64,000 nt of DNA from SAR92 clade bacterium H455 (GTDB taxonomy: Bacteria; Pseudomonadota; Gammaproteobacteria; Pseudomonadales; Porticoccaceae), in contig CP103416.1 in NCBI GenBank assembly GCA_024802545.1, forward strand, positions 2,542,001-2,606,000. Direction: 5' to 3'. The notes under the pieces are model-generated. The model saw only the letters and a program-made list of their open reading frames with translations, was not told the origin of the DNA and searched no databases. The position numbers and the translations under genes were made by a program. Position 1 is the stretch's first letter; each line of letters begins with the position of its first letter. This document shows positions 26,996-35,303 of the stretch, one piece after another.

Positions 26996-27759
26996 AATGC
27001 GCCATCAACAGTAAAGGCTGAACCTGTAACAAAGGAGGCTTCATCGCTGGCGAGATAGACTGCCATGGCAGCCACATCTTCCGGTTGACCGATTCGTCCA
27101 ATAGGATGCAGTGCTCTGTAGCTGTCCATCAATGCATCGCCATCTTCTACTTGGCTGATGACTTTCTTGAGCATATCGGTTTCTATTACACCGGGATTGA
27201 TTGAGTTCACATTGATGCCGTAACCGCTCACTGCGCAATGCAGGGCGACGGATTTGGTCATCATATCAACACCGGCTTTTGACGCGTTGTAAGCGACCAG
27301 TTCGGGTTTGGCTTTGACGGCGGAGACCGAGGCCATATTGATAATGGAGCCGCCGGCGCTTGCTGCTGAGTTGCTTTTGATTAGCTTAATCGCGCCCTGA
27401 CAGCCGAGAAAGCAGCTGCGCAGGTTGATGGCCATGGTTTTATCCCAGGTCTCTAGATCCAGGTCTTCAATAGTGCCCATCAGGGTGACCCCGGCTACAT
27501 TGACCATGATATCGAGGCCACCGAAGTGTTTTTCGGCGTAGGCGAAGACACCATCCCACTGGCTGGCTAGGGAGACATCATGGTGTACAAACTGGCAGTT
27601 ATCACCCAGTCGTTGGGCGGCGCTGGTGCCGCCTTGGGCGTCGATGTCGGTGATAATGACTTGGGCGCCTTCGGCGATAAAGCGCTTGGCGATGCCGTAA
27701 CCAATACCGGTGGCGCCACCTGTGACTATGGCGCGTTTGCCTGCTAGTTTTTCTGACAT
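26983..27759 (-). CDS. SDR family NAD(P)-dependent oxidoreductase 1
   Basis: 258-residue classical short-chain dehydrogenase. It shows GGATGIGYGIAK (cofactor loop, residue about 15), NVAGVT, active-site Ser in INMASVSA, YNASK (catalytic Tyr and Lys) and the ASFVTGSAFTVDGG end. It would interconvert a hydroxyl and a keto group of a pathway intermediate. It lies downstream of an MDR gene on the same strand with a 41-bp gap, probably cotranscribed. Confidence 0.88.
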   Translation of the reverse strand: MSEKLAGKRAIVTGGATGIGYGIAKRFIAEGAQVIITDIDAQGGTSAAQRLGDNCQFVHHDVSLASQWDGVFAYAEKHFGGLDIMVNVAGVTLMGTIEDLDLETWDKTMAINLRSCFLGCQGAIKLIKSNSAASAGGSIINMASVSAVKAKPELVAYNASKAGVDMMTKSVALHCAVSGYGINVNSINPGVIETDMLKKVISQVEDGDALMDSYRALHPIGRIGQPEDVAAMAVYLASDEASFVTGSAFTVDGALALN

Positions 27760-27800
27760 AGCCTCACCTCGTTAAATATAAGAACCCAAACCTCTTTAGC

Positions 27801-28811
27801 TTAAACCTTGAGCATCAACTTACCTTTATTACTGCCATCAAAGAGCTTGTGAAATGCGCTCAATGTGTTGTCAAAACCATCGACAATTTCATATTTAAAC
27901 TGCAGCTTATCTGCGGTGAGTAGCTCGGCAATGGCGGCTGCGCCAGCTTCAAACTCGGGGAAATAGTTGCTGATCAGAAAGCCTTGAACCGTGGCGCTTT
28001 TCGCCAGAATCTGCCACCAGTTGTAGGGGCCGGGTACGGGCTCTGAGGCGTTATAGCTGGAGATCGATCCACAAAAAACGATGCGTGCATTGCTGTTAAT
28101 ATTTAACAGCGCGGCGTCGAGGATTTCGCCACCGACATTATCGAAATAGACGTCAACGCCATCGGGACAGGCGGCGCTAATAGCGGCGTTAAGATTGCCC
28201 CGTTCGGTTTTATAGTTGATCGCGGCATCAAAGCCCAGATCATCAGTTAACCACTGACATTTTTCATCTGAACCGGCCAGACCTACTACGCGACAACCCA
28301 TATTTTTCGCCAGCTGGCCACCCAGGGAGCCAACTGCACCGGCAGCGGCACTCATAAGCAATGTGTCACCGGGCTTTAACTGAGCGGCGTCGGTTATACC
28401 AAAGTAGGCGGTGAGGCCTACGGCACCAAAGGCGCTTAAATAGTAGTGCAATGGGAACTGGTTGTCCTCTGGTACTTTGGTCAGGAAGTAGCCGTCGGAG
28501 ACACTGTATTGCTCCCAGCCATTGAGGCCATAGACCACATCGCCAGCGGCGAAATCTGGATGCTTGCTTTCGATTACAGTGCCCACAGTTGAGCTGCGAA
28601 TCACGTCACCCAATTCGATGGGGGGCATGTAGCTGGGCTCGTCACTCATCCAGCCGCGAATCGCGGGATCCAGAGAGAAGTACTCGTTTTTAATCAGCAA
28701 CTGACCATCGGTTAAACCATCAACTTCAACTGTGCGAACCTTGACGTCGCTATCCGTTGTTGCACCCACTGGGCGCTGGTGGAGGTAGTACTGCTTGTAG
28801 TTGATTGACAT
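27801..28811 (-). CDS. MDR NADP-dependent oxidoreductase (CurA-like) 2
   Basis: About 336 residues from the ATG at 28811, which is preceded by GGGA; the frame is open further upstream to 28898 but that would run toward the operator. Motifs as in the family: YFSLDPAIRGWM, SAAAGAVGSLGGQLAKNMGC, FDNVGGEILDAALL. Likely enone reductase. First gene of a short minus operon with the SDR downstream. Divergent from the SnoaL-like gene at 29.0 kb across a region with an operator-like dyad. Confidence 0.88.
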   Translation of the reverse strand: MSINYKQYYLHQRPVGATTDSDVKVRTVEVDGLTDGQLLIKNEYFSLDPAIRGWMSDEPSYMPPIELGDVIRSSTVGTVIESKHPDFAAGDVVYGLNGWEQYSVSDGYFLTKVPEDNQFPLHYYLSAFGAVGLTAYFGITDAAQLKPGDTLLMSAAAGAVGSLGGQLAKNMGCRVVGLAGSDEKCQWLTDDLGFDAAINYKTERGNLNAAISAACPDGVDVYFDNVGGEILDAALLNINSNARIVFCGSISSYNASEPVPGPYNWWQILAKSATVQGFLISNYFPEFEAGAAAIAELLTADKLQFKYEIVDGFDNTLSAFHKLFDGSNKGKLMLKV

Positions 28812-28919
28812 GGTGGTTCCCGTTTTTATTCTAATGAGTTGGCTGTCGACCCTGCACTTTATAACAGGCCACAGCAAAGGATTAATGGTGGTGTTCAAGG
28901 TACCCCTTTAATAATAAAA

Positions 28920-28961
28920 AATCAACTGAGATTGTTTTTTTGACATGCTCTGCTGTATAGT
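28920..28961 (+). promoter_or_regulatory. Operator-like dyad and promoter before a SnoaL-like gene
   Basis: AATCAACTGAGATTGTTT (28920-28937) is a one-mismatch AAACA-N8-TGTTT dyad. TTGTTT (28933-28938), 17 bp and TATAGT (28956-28961) make a good promoter for the plus-strand genes. The dyad could also control the divergent MDR gene. Confidence 0.5.
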
Positions 28962-28999
28962 CTTTGCAAGCAAACAATAATAATTATAGGGGCAATACT

Positions 29000-29413
29000 A
29001 TGGCTTTTTCAGGACCAATCGAAGACCGTCTGGCTATCCGCGAACTGATGGATATCTACGCCGATGCAGTAAACCAACGCGATGCTGAGCTCTGGGGCTC
29101 TACCTGGGCTGATGGCTCTAGCTGGAAATTGCCCGTTATCCCGGGGATGGAAAATGTTTCCGGCAAAGAGAACATTGTCGCCGCTTGGAATGCCGGTATG
29201 GCGATGTTTCCGTTTATTTTTATGTCGATTTCAGTGGGCGATATTCAAGTGGATGGCGACAGGGCTACTGCACGAGCCTATACCACTGAGGTGGGTACCA
29301 CTTTAGATGGCACGGAAATTCGACCCAGAGGCCAATATGACGACAAGTTAATCAAGGTCGATGGCGAGTGGTTATTTATTGAGCGTATTTTTAATTCACT
29401 CTACGGTGAATAA
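29000..29413 (+). CDS. SnoaL-like/NTF2-fold protein 1
   Basis: 137 residues. The pattern IEDRLAIRELMDIYADAVNQRD (N-terminal helix), then WADGSSW and a final GEWLFIERIFNSLYG strand, is typical of SnoaL_4 type NTF2-like proteins. The group holds polyketide cyclases, limonene-epoxide-hydrolase-like and scytalone-dehydratase-like enzymes, and proteins of unknown role. Start chosen at 29000 because AGGGG precedes it; the frame opens at 28964. Followed by an ABM protein and another SnoaL protein in the same direction. Confidence 0.83.
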   Translation: MAFSGPIEDRLAIRELMDIYADAVNQRDAELWGSTWADGSSWKLPVIPGMENVSGKENIVAAWNAGMAMFPFIFMSISVGDIQVDGDRATARAYTTEVGTTLDGTEIRPRGQYDDKLIKVDGEWLFIERIFNSLYGE

Positions 29414-29475
29414 AGAGCGGTGTGTAGCGCTGCAGCCTATAAAAAATAGCGGCAAATTAAAAGTGAGAAGCTGAT

Positions 29476-29820
29476 ATGACTGTACTGATCAATGGCACCG
29501 TTAACTTCAACCCCGATGATGCGGTGAAAGTGCTGCGCGAAACTGCGCAGCTTATGATCGACACTCGCACACAGGAGGGCTGCCGCCACTATGTCTGGAG
29601 TCTCGATCCAGCAGTGCCCGGTCGCATCTATGTCCACGAAAACTGGGAGTCCAGCGAGCACCTTGCCGCTCATCTGGCAAGTGCCTTTTACACTGATATG
29701 TTAGCGCTGCTCTATCAGTATGAGATTCATGACACGGATATTCTCAAGTACCGTATTGATCATGCCGAGCCAGTTTATGATGAGACGGGTACTCCTCGTG
29801 CCGACTTTTTTACTGGCTAA
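29476..29820 (+). CDS. Antibiotic biosynthesis monooxygenase (ABM/YgiN-like) protein 1
   Basis: 114-residue dimeric alpha+beta-barrel protein. Recognised by CRHYVWSLDPAVPGRIYVHENWESSEHLAAHLAS, the ABM pattern ending in an E-W followed by an H-rich helix. Such proteins act as cofactor-free oxygenases or quinol monooxygenases, or simply bind quinones. It sits between two SnoaL-like genes; the same module recurs at 32.7-34.1 kb. Activity here not established. Confidence 0.82.
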   Translation: MTVLINGTVNFNPDDAVKVLRETAQLMIDTRTQEGCRHYVWSLDPAVPGRIYVHENWESSEHLAAHLASAFYTDMLALLYQYEIHDTDILKYRIDHAEPVYDETGTPRADFFTG

Positions 29821-29844
29821 GACTTATTGAAAAAAGCGTTCACT

Positions 29845-30276
29845 ATGAAAAGCGTAGAGCAACGAATTCAGACTCTCGAAGACCGCCAGGCCCTGCAAGA
29901 GCTGGCTAGCAGTTATCTGATTACACTAGACGATGCAGCGGATCTAGAACAGCTGCTCAACCACTTCACTGAGGATGCGGTGTTTGATATGACGGCGTTG
30001 GATTATCCGACCTTTGAGGGCATGGCGGCATTGCGAGAATTATTTACCGGCGCCTTTGCGAGCATGAATCACAGTGCCCATTATGCGACCAATTTTAAGA
30101 TTGATTCACTGGAGCAAGATAGGGCGTCAGCACGGACCCATGCTATGGGCATGGGTGTTCCGGTGCACGGAGAGTCAGTACTCTTTTATGTGCAATACCA
30201 TTTACAATTTCAGCGCATTAACGGCAACTGGAAAATCCAATCGCTGCGTGGGCAGCCTTTAATGCCTATCTCGTAA
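29845..30276 (+). CDS. SnoaL-like/NTF2-fold protein 2
   Basis: About 143 residues from the ATG at 29845 (a TTG at 29827 would add six). It shows RIQTLEDRQALQELASSYLITLDDAADLEQ, a TFEGMAALRELF helix and a C-terminal GNWKIQSLRGQP strand, as in SnoaL_4 proteins. It is likely cotranscribed with the preceding ABM gene. Function unknown; a dehydratase, isomerase or epoxide-hydrolase-like step is possible by family. Confidence 0.8.
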   Translation: MKSVEQRIQTLEDRQALQELASSYLITLDDAADLEQLLNHFTEDAVFDMTALDYPTFEGMAALRELFTGAFASMNHSAHYATNFKIDSLEQDRASARTHAMGMGVPVHGESVLFYVQYHLQFQRINGNWKIQSLRGQPLMPIS

Positions 30277-30289
30277 TAGCGGTGCGCTA

Positions 30290-31219
30290 TCAAAGGTTTC
30301 CGTGAGCCTTGCGCAGTGCCTTGACTGCAAGATCAACCCCTTCTCGAGCTGCTTCAATCATTCCCGCCTGAGAAAAGAAACCGTGGATCAAGCCATCAAA
30401 GCGTCGCACTTCCACCTCTACACCAGCAGCAATTAACCTTTCAGCATAGGCTTCGCCCTCATCCCGCAAAGGATCAAACTCTGCCGTCATTACCAGCGCC
30501 GGCGGCAAACCGGCAAGATCTTCCGCGGCTACAGGGCTAGCAAGGGGATCTGCCCTAAGCGCCAGGTCCGGGCAGTAATGATCCCAGAACCAACTCATCA
30601 TAGTTCTCGACAACAGATAGCCGTCGGCATTATCCCGGTACGACCCGCTCTCCATAGTCGCATCGGTCACCGGATAAATTAGCAGCTGCATTGCTATAGC
30701 AGGCCCATTGCGATCACGAGCCATCAGGGCCACTGCAGCAGCTAGATTACCGCCGGCAGAGTCGCCACCCACACTCACTGCACCTGGCAGCGCACACAGG
30801 CTATCCAAATTAGCTGAGGCCCAGCAGAGAGCCGCGTAACAGTCTTCAGGTGCGGCAGGAAATATATGTTCTGGTGCCAGCCGATAGTCCACTGCCACAA
30901 CAATACAGTCTGCGCCCACACAAATTTCACGGCAGTCCCGATCATGGGTATCGAGATCACCGATTACCCAACCGCCACCGTGAAAATGCACATGCACAGG
31001 GGCAGGTGCCGCGCTGGGTCGGTAAATACGCACTGGAATAGCAGAGTCTGGGCCGTCGATCATTAAATCCTCGACACTGTGAACCACAATCTCAGGCAGG
31101 TTCGGCTGCATCTCGCGATACATAGAGCGACTCTCAGCAATTGCCATCTCGTATAGTTCGGGGGCGCCCTCTTCGGCTATATGGGCCAAGATGGCAGCGG
31201 TGGCAGGTTCCAATGGCAT
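30290..31219 (-). CDS. Alpha/beta hydrolase, hormone-sensitive-lipase family (esterase)
   Basis: 309 residues. HFHGGGWVIGD (oxyanion hole HGGG), GDSAGGNLA (nucleophile Ser), ALVMTAEFDPLRDEGE (acidic residue) and GLIHGFFSQ (catalytic His) are all visible. It probably hydrolyses an ester or lactone intermediate. Convergent with the SnoaL gene at its 3' end; a terminator belonging to the upstream MDR gene lies between them. Confidence 0.9.
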   Translation of the reverse strand: MPLEPATAAILAHIAEEGAPELYEMAIAESRSMYREMQPNLPEIVVHSVEDLMIDGPDSAIPVRIYRPSAAPAPVHVHFHGGGWVIGDLDTHDRDCREICVGADCIVVAVDYRLAPEHIFPAAPEDCYAALCWASANLDSLCALPGAVSVGGDSAGGNLAAAVALMARDRNGPAIAMQLLIYPVTDATMESGSYRDNADGYLLSRTMMSWFWDHYCPDLALRADPLASPVAAEDLAGLPPALVMTAEFDPLRDEGEAYAERLIAAGVEVEVRRFDGLIHGFFSQAGMIEAAREGVDLAVKALRKAHGNL

Positions 31220-31286
31220 TTTCTTATCCTTGTATCTTGTTATTTTTGTTTAACGCATCTAAAAAAATATTGATTACCACTACGCC

Positions 31287-31317
31287 AAAACCCTCCGCAC
31301 AGAGTACGGAGGGTTTT
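31287..31317. terminator. Bidirectional-looking terminator hairpin
   Basis: AAAACCCTCCG (31287-31297) and CGGAGGGTTTT (31307-31317) form an 11-bp perfect stem flanked by A and T runs. It would end the minus-strand MDR transcript (31439-32455). Two weaker hairpins (AGCAAGGT/ACCTTGCT and GAGCTC/GAGCTC) lie between it and the MDR stop. Confidence 0.75.
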
Positions 31318-31438
31318 AACGCCAGCAAGGTGTCGGGGGGAAGCAACCTTGCTAGAGAGCTCTCAACTATGGAGCTCTTAAATCAGTCTTTTAAAATCAG
31401 CCTTTTTCGGTCTGTCCTTTACAATATGCCATCACAAT

Positions 31439-32455
31439 CTAGAGCTTAACCAAGCATTTTCCCGTGCTATTGCCATCGAGCATATCGATAAACGCCTGCC
31501 CTGAAGATTCAATACCGTGAGAAATATGCACAGGGCTAACCAATGCACCGGCCTTGAGCATGGCGGCAATATATTCCAGCGCTTCGGGATAGCGATCCAC
31601 ATAATCTGAGAACATAAAGCCTTCCGCTTTGGCTCGCTTGGTAATCAGCTCCCACATATTGGCAACACTCTCGTGGCCGCCTTCGCGTTCGTACTGAGAC
31701 ACCGCACCGCATAGAACTACCCGAGCATTCTCCGCCAGATGCCCGAGCATAGAGCCGAGCATGGGCCCACCAACATTATCAAACACAATGTCTGCACCAT
31801 TGGGGACAACCGCGGCCAGCTGATCATCGAAAGACTCGCCGGATTTATAATCTATAACCTGGTCGTAGCCCAGAGTGTCTTGCAACCAGGCGCACTTCTT
31901 AGGGCCGCCGGCAATACCAACAGTAGAACAGCCCTCTGCCTTGGCCATCTGTCCAGCGAGACAACCAATGCCACCAGCAGCAGCGTTGATCACAAAAACG
32001 TCGCCGCGTTTTGGTGCACCTATATCCATCAGACCAAAATAGGCGGTCATGCCCGAGGGGCCGAGGCTGGCGAGATATTCATAGGGTTCAACACCGGGAT
32101 CCAGATCGAGGATAGCCATAAAGTCGGTGCCATCATCAACGCTGTATTGTTCCCAAGAGGTTCTGCCCATTACCGCGCTGCCCACCGGATAGCCGCTGTG
32201 ACGAGACTCAATAATGGTGCCCATAATAATGCTCTGGACTGGTTCACCCAGGGGCATAGAAGAGAGATAGTTATCACCAGAATCTTCGTTCATCCACTGG
32301 CGAAAGCCGGCATCCATAGAGAGGTAGGTATTCTGAATCAGAAACTGACCCTCTTCTAGGCTCGGCACTGGCTGTGTATCCACAGCAAAATCCGCCGCCA
32401 CTAAATGTTCGCCAGGCCTGCGTGCTAGCAGCACTCGAGTGTTCATCTGCGTCAT
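31439..32455 (-). CDS. MDR NADP-dependent oxidoreductase (CurA-like) 3
   Basis: About 338 residues from the ATG at 32455 (GGA upstream); a longer frame to 32524 lacks a good ribosome-binding site. Family marks: YLSMDAGFRQWMN, NAAAGGIGCLAGQMAKAEGC, FDNVGGPMLGSML. Zinc-free enone or aldehyde reductase of the CurA/PTGR group. Divergent from the 32.7-36.1 kb operon across a region with an operator-like dyad, so the two may be co-regulated. Confidence 0.87.
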   Translation of the reverse strand: MTQMNTRVLLARRPGEHLVAADFAVDTQPVPSLEEGQFLIQNTYLSMDAGFRQWMNEDSGDNYLSSMPLGEPVQSIIMGTIIESRHSGYPVGSAVMGRTSWEQYSVDDGTDFMAILDLDPGVEPYEYLASLGPSGMTAYFGLMDIGAPKRGDVFVINAAAGGIGCLAGQMAKAEGCSTVGIAGGPKKCAWLQDTLGYDQVIDYKSGESFDDQLAAVVPNGADIVFDNVGGPMLGSMLGHLAENARVVLCGAVSQYEREGGHESVANMWELITKRAKAEGFMFSDYVDRYPEALEYIAAMLKAGALVSPVHISHGIESSGQAFIDMLDGNSTGKCLVKL

Positions 32456-32557
32456 ATATCTGTATCCATTTTTATTAGTTATGCTGACAGCGCAATACAA
32501 TAGCGGCTCTCGCTTTTCAACCATATGTTACCTGAGGGAATCCCACAGGTAAATAAC

Positions 32558-32607
32558 AAACATGTTTGATGGTTTTTATTGACTGAGAGTAGGTGGCCAA
32601 GTAGTAT
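32558..32607 (+). promoter_or_regulatory. Operator-like dyad and sigma-70 promoter of the second Rieske operon
   Basis: AAACATGTTTGATGGTTT (32558-32575) is a one-mismatch copy of the island dyad. Overlapping it, AACAAACATGTTTGAT is a second, inner palindrome. TTGACT (32579-32584), 17 bp and TAGTAT (32602-32607) is the best sigma-70 promoter in the region. The dyad lies immediately upstream of the -35. Confidence 0.6.
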
Positions 32608-32695
32608 TCATGCTGTTATTACAAAATTAAAAAATCTTTCCCGCCCCTGCTGTTGTTCTGGGGCCGGCAAAAAAACATCATACCGGAGGCCTGCA

Positions 32696-33136
32696 ATGGC
32701 AGCTCAAGAACCACAGCATTTTTCTGATCACCTGGAAATTCAATCGGTGCTCAATCTCTACGCATCTGCCATCGACAAGCGCCACTGGTCACAACTGGAA
32801 CAGGTTTTTACCCCAGATGCAGTGGCTAACTTTATTGGTATTGGTCAGTTTGAAGGCCGTCAGGCGATCACTGACCTGATCTCCAGCGTACTCTGCCAAT
32901 GTGCAGCCACTCAGCACCTGCTGGGTAATTACGAGATTCAAGTAAACGGCGACGAAGCTCATACCACCTGCTATCTGTCTGCTATGCATGCAGGGCTGGG
33001 TGACTATGAGGGCAAAACACTTACCGTCTGGGGAGAGTACACTGACAAGCTAGTGCGCACTCCCGAGGGATGGCGTATTACTCACCGGCAACTGAACTCG
33101 ATTTTTGCTCAGGGTGATATTGGTCTTAACGCCTAA
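32696..33136 (+). CDS. SnoaL-like/NTF2-fold protein 3
   Basis: 146 residues from the ATG at 32696, which has a strong GGAGG 7 bp upstream. The frame is open further upstream but overlaps the promoter. It shows HLEIQSVLNLYASAIDKRHWSQLEQVFTPDAVANF and the terminal PEGWRITHRQLNSIFAQGD, the SnoaL_4 pattern. First gene of a plus-strand operon with SRPBCC, ABM, Rieske oxygenase and ThuA-like genes. Confidence 0.85.
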   Translation: MAAQEPQHFSDHLEIQSVLNLYASAIDKRHWSQLEQVFTPDAVANFIGIGQFEGRQAITDLISSVLCQCAATQHLLGNYEIQVNGDEAHTTCYLSAMHAGLGDYEGKTLTVWGEYTDKLVRTPEGWRITHRQLNSIFAQGDIGLNA

Positions 33137-33284
33137 AAATTTTTGCCCTCAGGAAGAAATCGCAAAAAAGTTCTGCCAGGTTTAACTTAGAGCCAGGCAG
33201 GAGCTACTTATAAAGAGCTCTTCATAAGAGCTAATATAAAAATAAAAAAACACTATTAAAACTATCTATAGCGAGCCTTCGAAC

Positions 33285-33722
33285 ATGATTCAACTGCACT
33301 CTCATCACGATATTAGTTCGCCAATCGAGACCATCTGGCAGCTACTGGTGGACTTTGGCAACATCGAAGCCTGGTGGCCCGCCGACGCACCGATTAATAT
33401 TGCTCGGGTCGAACTGGATGGCAGCGGTGTCGGCATGACCCGTCATATTTACAACGTTGGCTTTGACTCCCCTGTCAGTGAACGTCTCGACGCATTAGAC
33501 CTGGAAAACCACAGTTTACAGCTCTCCATCGTCGGCGAACGACCTGCGGGGCTGCTGCACTATCAAGCAACTGGCACACTCTCAGTCTTGGAGAATGGCG
33601 GTTGCCGCCTCACCTATGACTCCGAATTTATCGCCGAAGAAGGTCGCGAAGACGAAGCCAGAGCCTTCCTTCTTGGAGCCTATGAACTTATGTATTTAGG
33701 CTTGGATGGCGCCGGCAACTAA
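33285..33722 (+). CDS. SRPBCC family (START/Bet v1-like) lipid-binding protein
   Basis: 145 residues with the polyketide-cyclase/SRPBCC pattern: IQLHSHHDISSPIETIWQLLVDFGNIEAWWPA at the start, central VGMTRHIYNVG, and CRLTYDSEFIAEEG near the end. The helix-grip fold makes a hydrophobic pocket for a lipophilic ligand. In this setting it could bind or cyclise or dehydrate a pathway intermediate; activity cannot be told. A 148-bp gap before it contains only short direct repeats. Confidence 0.82.
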   Translation: MIQLHSHHDISSPIETIWQLLVDFGNIEAWWPADAPINIARVELDGSGVGMTRHIYNVGFDSPVSERLDALDLENHSLQLSIVGERPAGLLHYQATGTLSVLENGGCRLTYDSEFIAEEGREDEARAFLLGAYELMYLGLDGAGN

Positions 33723-33763
33723 GCCGCGCTGAAACCTTATTCTGATTAACAGGACATCTCATT

Positions 33764-34078
33764 ATGTTAGCTATCTCTGCACGAATTGAAGTGGCATCCA
33801 AAGACACCGTAGCCTATATAGCCGCTGCACAGAGCATTATAGAGCCTACCCATGCCGAACCCGGCTGTCATCTCTACGCTATAGCCGTGGATATCAATCT
33901 GCCCAATGTTATCTGGATTACCGAACAGTGGGAAAACGACGACGCTCTCTTGGCCCATTTGGCTATGCCCCATATTGCTGAGTTTATGGCCTTCTGCGGC
34001 ACCGTGGAAATTACTGATATGAATGTTATTCGCTACGACCTGTCAGCCGTTGGCCCGCTGGTGCTACCCGAAGCCTAA
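33764..34078 (+). CDS. Antibiotic biosynthesis monooxygenase (ABM-like) protein 2
   Basis: 104 residues. The motifs CHLYAIAVDINLPNVIWITEQWENDDALLAHLAMPHIAEF fit the ABM domain, and it is a paralogue of the protein at 29.5 kb. Small dimeric protein, possibly a cofactor-free oxygenase. Lies 28 bp before the Rieske oxygenase gene. Confidence 0.82.
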   Translation: MLAISARIEVASKDTVAYIAAAQSIIEPTHAEPGCHLYAIAVDINLPNVIWITEQWENDDALLAHLAMPHIAEFMAFCGTVEITDMNVIRYDLSAVGPLVLPEA

Positions 34079-34106
34079 ACCCTTCAACAGCTAAGGAATA
34101 TTGAGC

Positions 34107-35303
34107 ATGACTATTGCAGAAAACTACAACCGTATTATCGCGCGCATTATTGATGACGTGGACAATAACACTACAGATCAGGCTTCAGGCACCTTAACCG
34201 TGCCCTCGAAAAACTACACTGATGCCGATATCTGGCAGCAGGAAATGGATCTAATCTTTAAGAAGGTTCCCGTATTTGTAGCACTCACCGCAGAGCTGCC
34301 CAATGCTGGCGACTACAAGACCTTTCAGTTTCTCGATAAGCCACTGCTGATTACACGCTTAAAAGACGGTACAGCTAGAGTGATGCTTAACGCCTGCTCT
34401 CACCGCGCTATGACTGTGGCCACTGAACCCTGCGGCAATAAGTCGCGCTTTACCTGCCCCTATCACGGCTGGATGTACAGCAATGATGGCATGCTTCGCG
34501 GCGTTGCCGACCAGGCTAAGTTCGGTGACTTTGATAAGCAGACCAATGGCTTAACTCAGCTTCCAGTCTATGAGCGCGGCGGTATGATTTTCACCGTACT
34601 TGAGCCAGGTGAAGACGAGGTAGATTTTGACGGCTTTTTGGGCGGTATAATGGAAGACATAGGCCGCCTGGGAATGGAAAACTGGCACTTCTGTGGCCAG
34701 CGCAAGATTGATGGCGCCAACTGGAAAGTGGCCTATGATGGCTACCTCGAAGGCTACCATTTTGCCGCAGCCCATCCAGACACCATTGCTGAACGAACCT
34801 ATTCCAATGTGATGGAGTTTGCCGCCTACGGCCCCCACACATTGATCTGTTTCCCTCATTTGGCGATCAAAGAAAATCTCGCCGATGTAGCACCAGAGGA
34901 TTATCACAAACACGAAAACAATGGCTACGACTGGATTCGCACCCTGTTCCCCAATATCTCATTATTTGTGGCACCGGAAATTACCCTAGTCAGTCAGATT
35001 ATTCCCGGTCCACTGCCGAATCAGAACACCACCTATATCAACTTTATTCACCCCACCAAGCCAGCGGGAGAAGATACTGAGCTCCAGGGCATGATGGATT
35101 TCTTCCAGGAAGTGGTGGATGTGGAAGACTACCAGGTGGGACTCAAGATTCAGACAGGTCTAGAGTCCAACGCCCATGCCAATGTCACCTTCGGTCGCAA
35201 CGAAGCGGGCAATCAGCTGTTTCATCGCTGGGTTGAATGGTTTCTGGCCCAGGATCCTTCCGCGCCAAAACCTGAACTCGATAACAACAAAGGTGGCTCA
35301 TGA
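34107..35303 (+). CDS. Rieske non-heme iron oxygenase alpha subunit 2
   Basis: 398 residues from ATG 34107 (AAGGA upstream; TTG 34101 possible). Rieske ligands are Cys97, His99, Cys117 and His120 (CSHRA...CPYHGW). The catalytic-iron motif is EGYHFAAAH. By eye it is a divergent paralogue of the other two in the window, shorter than the 23.7-kb enzyme. Its stop overlaps the ATG of the ThuA-like gene (ATGA). Confidence 0.92.
   Translation: MTIAENYNRIIARIIDDVDNNTTDQASGTLTVPSKNYTDADIWQQEMDLIFKKVPVFVALTAELPNAGDYKTFQFLDKPLLITRLKDGTARVMLNACSHRAMTVATEPCGNKSRFTCPYHGWMYSNDGMLRGVADQAKFGDFDKQTNGLTQLPVYERGGMIFTVLEPGEDEVDFDGFLGGIMEDIGRLGMENWHFCGQRKIDGANWKVAYDGYLEGYHFAAAHPDTIAERTYSNVMEFAAYGPHTLICFPHLAIKENLADVAPEDYHKHENNGYDWIRTLFPNISLFVAPEITLVSQIIPGPLPNQNTTYINFIHPTKPAGEDTELQGMMDFFQEVVDVEDYQVGLKIQTGLESNAHANVTFGRNEAGNQLFHRWVEWFLAQDPSAPKPELDNNKGGS

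Noticed and set aside
28940-28945. TTGACA as a -35 element
   Set aside because: Spacing to TATAGT (28956) is only 10 bp; TTGTTT at 28933 with 17 bp is better.
31739-32359. 206-codon plus-strand frame opposite the third MDR gene
   Set aside because: Shadow of a well-supported gene; no recognisable motif or RBS.
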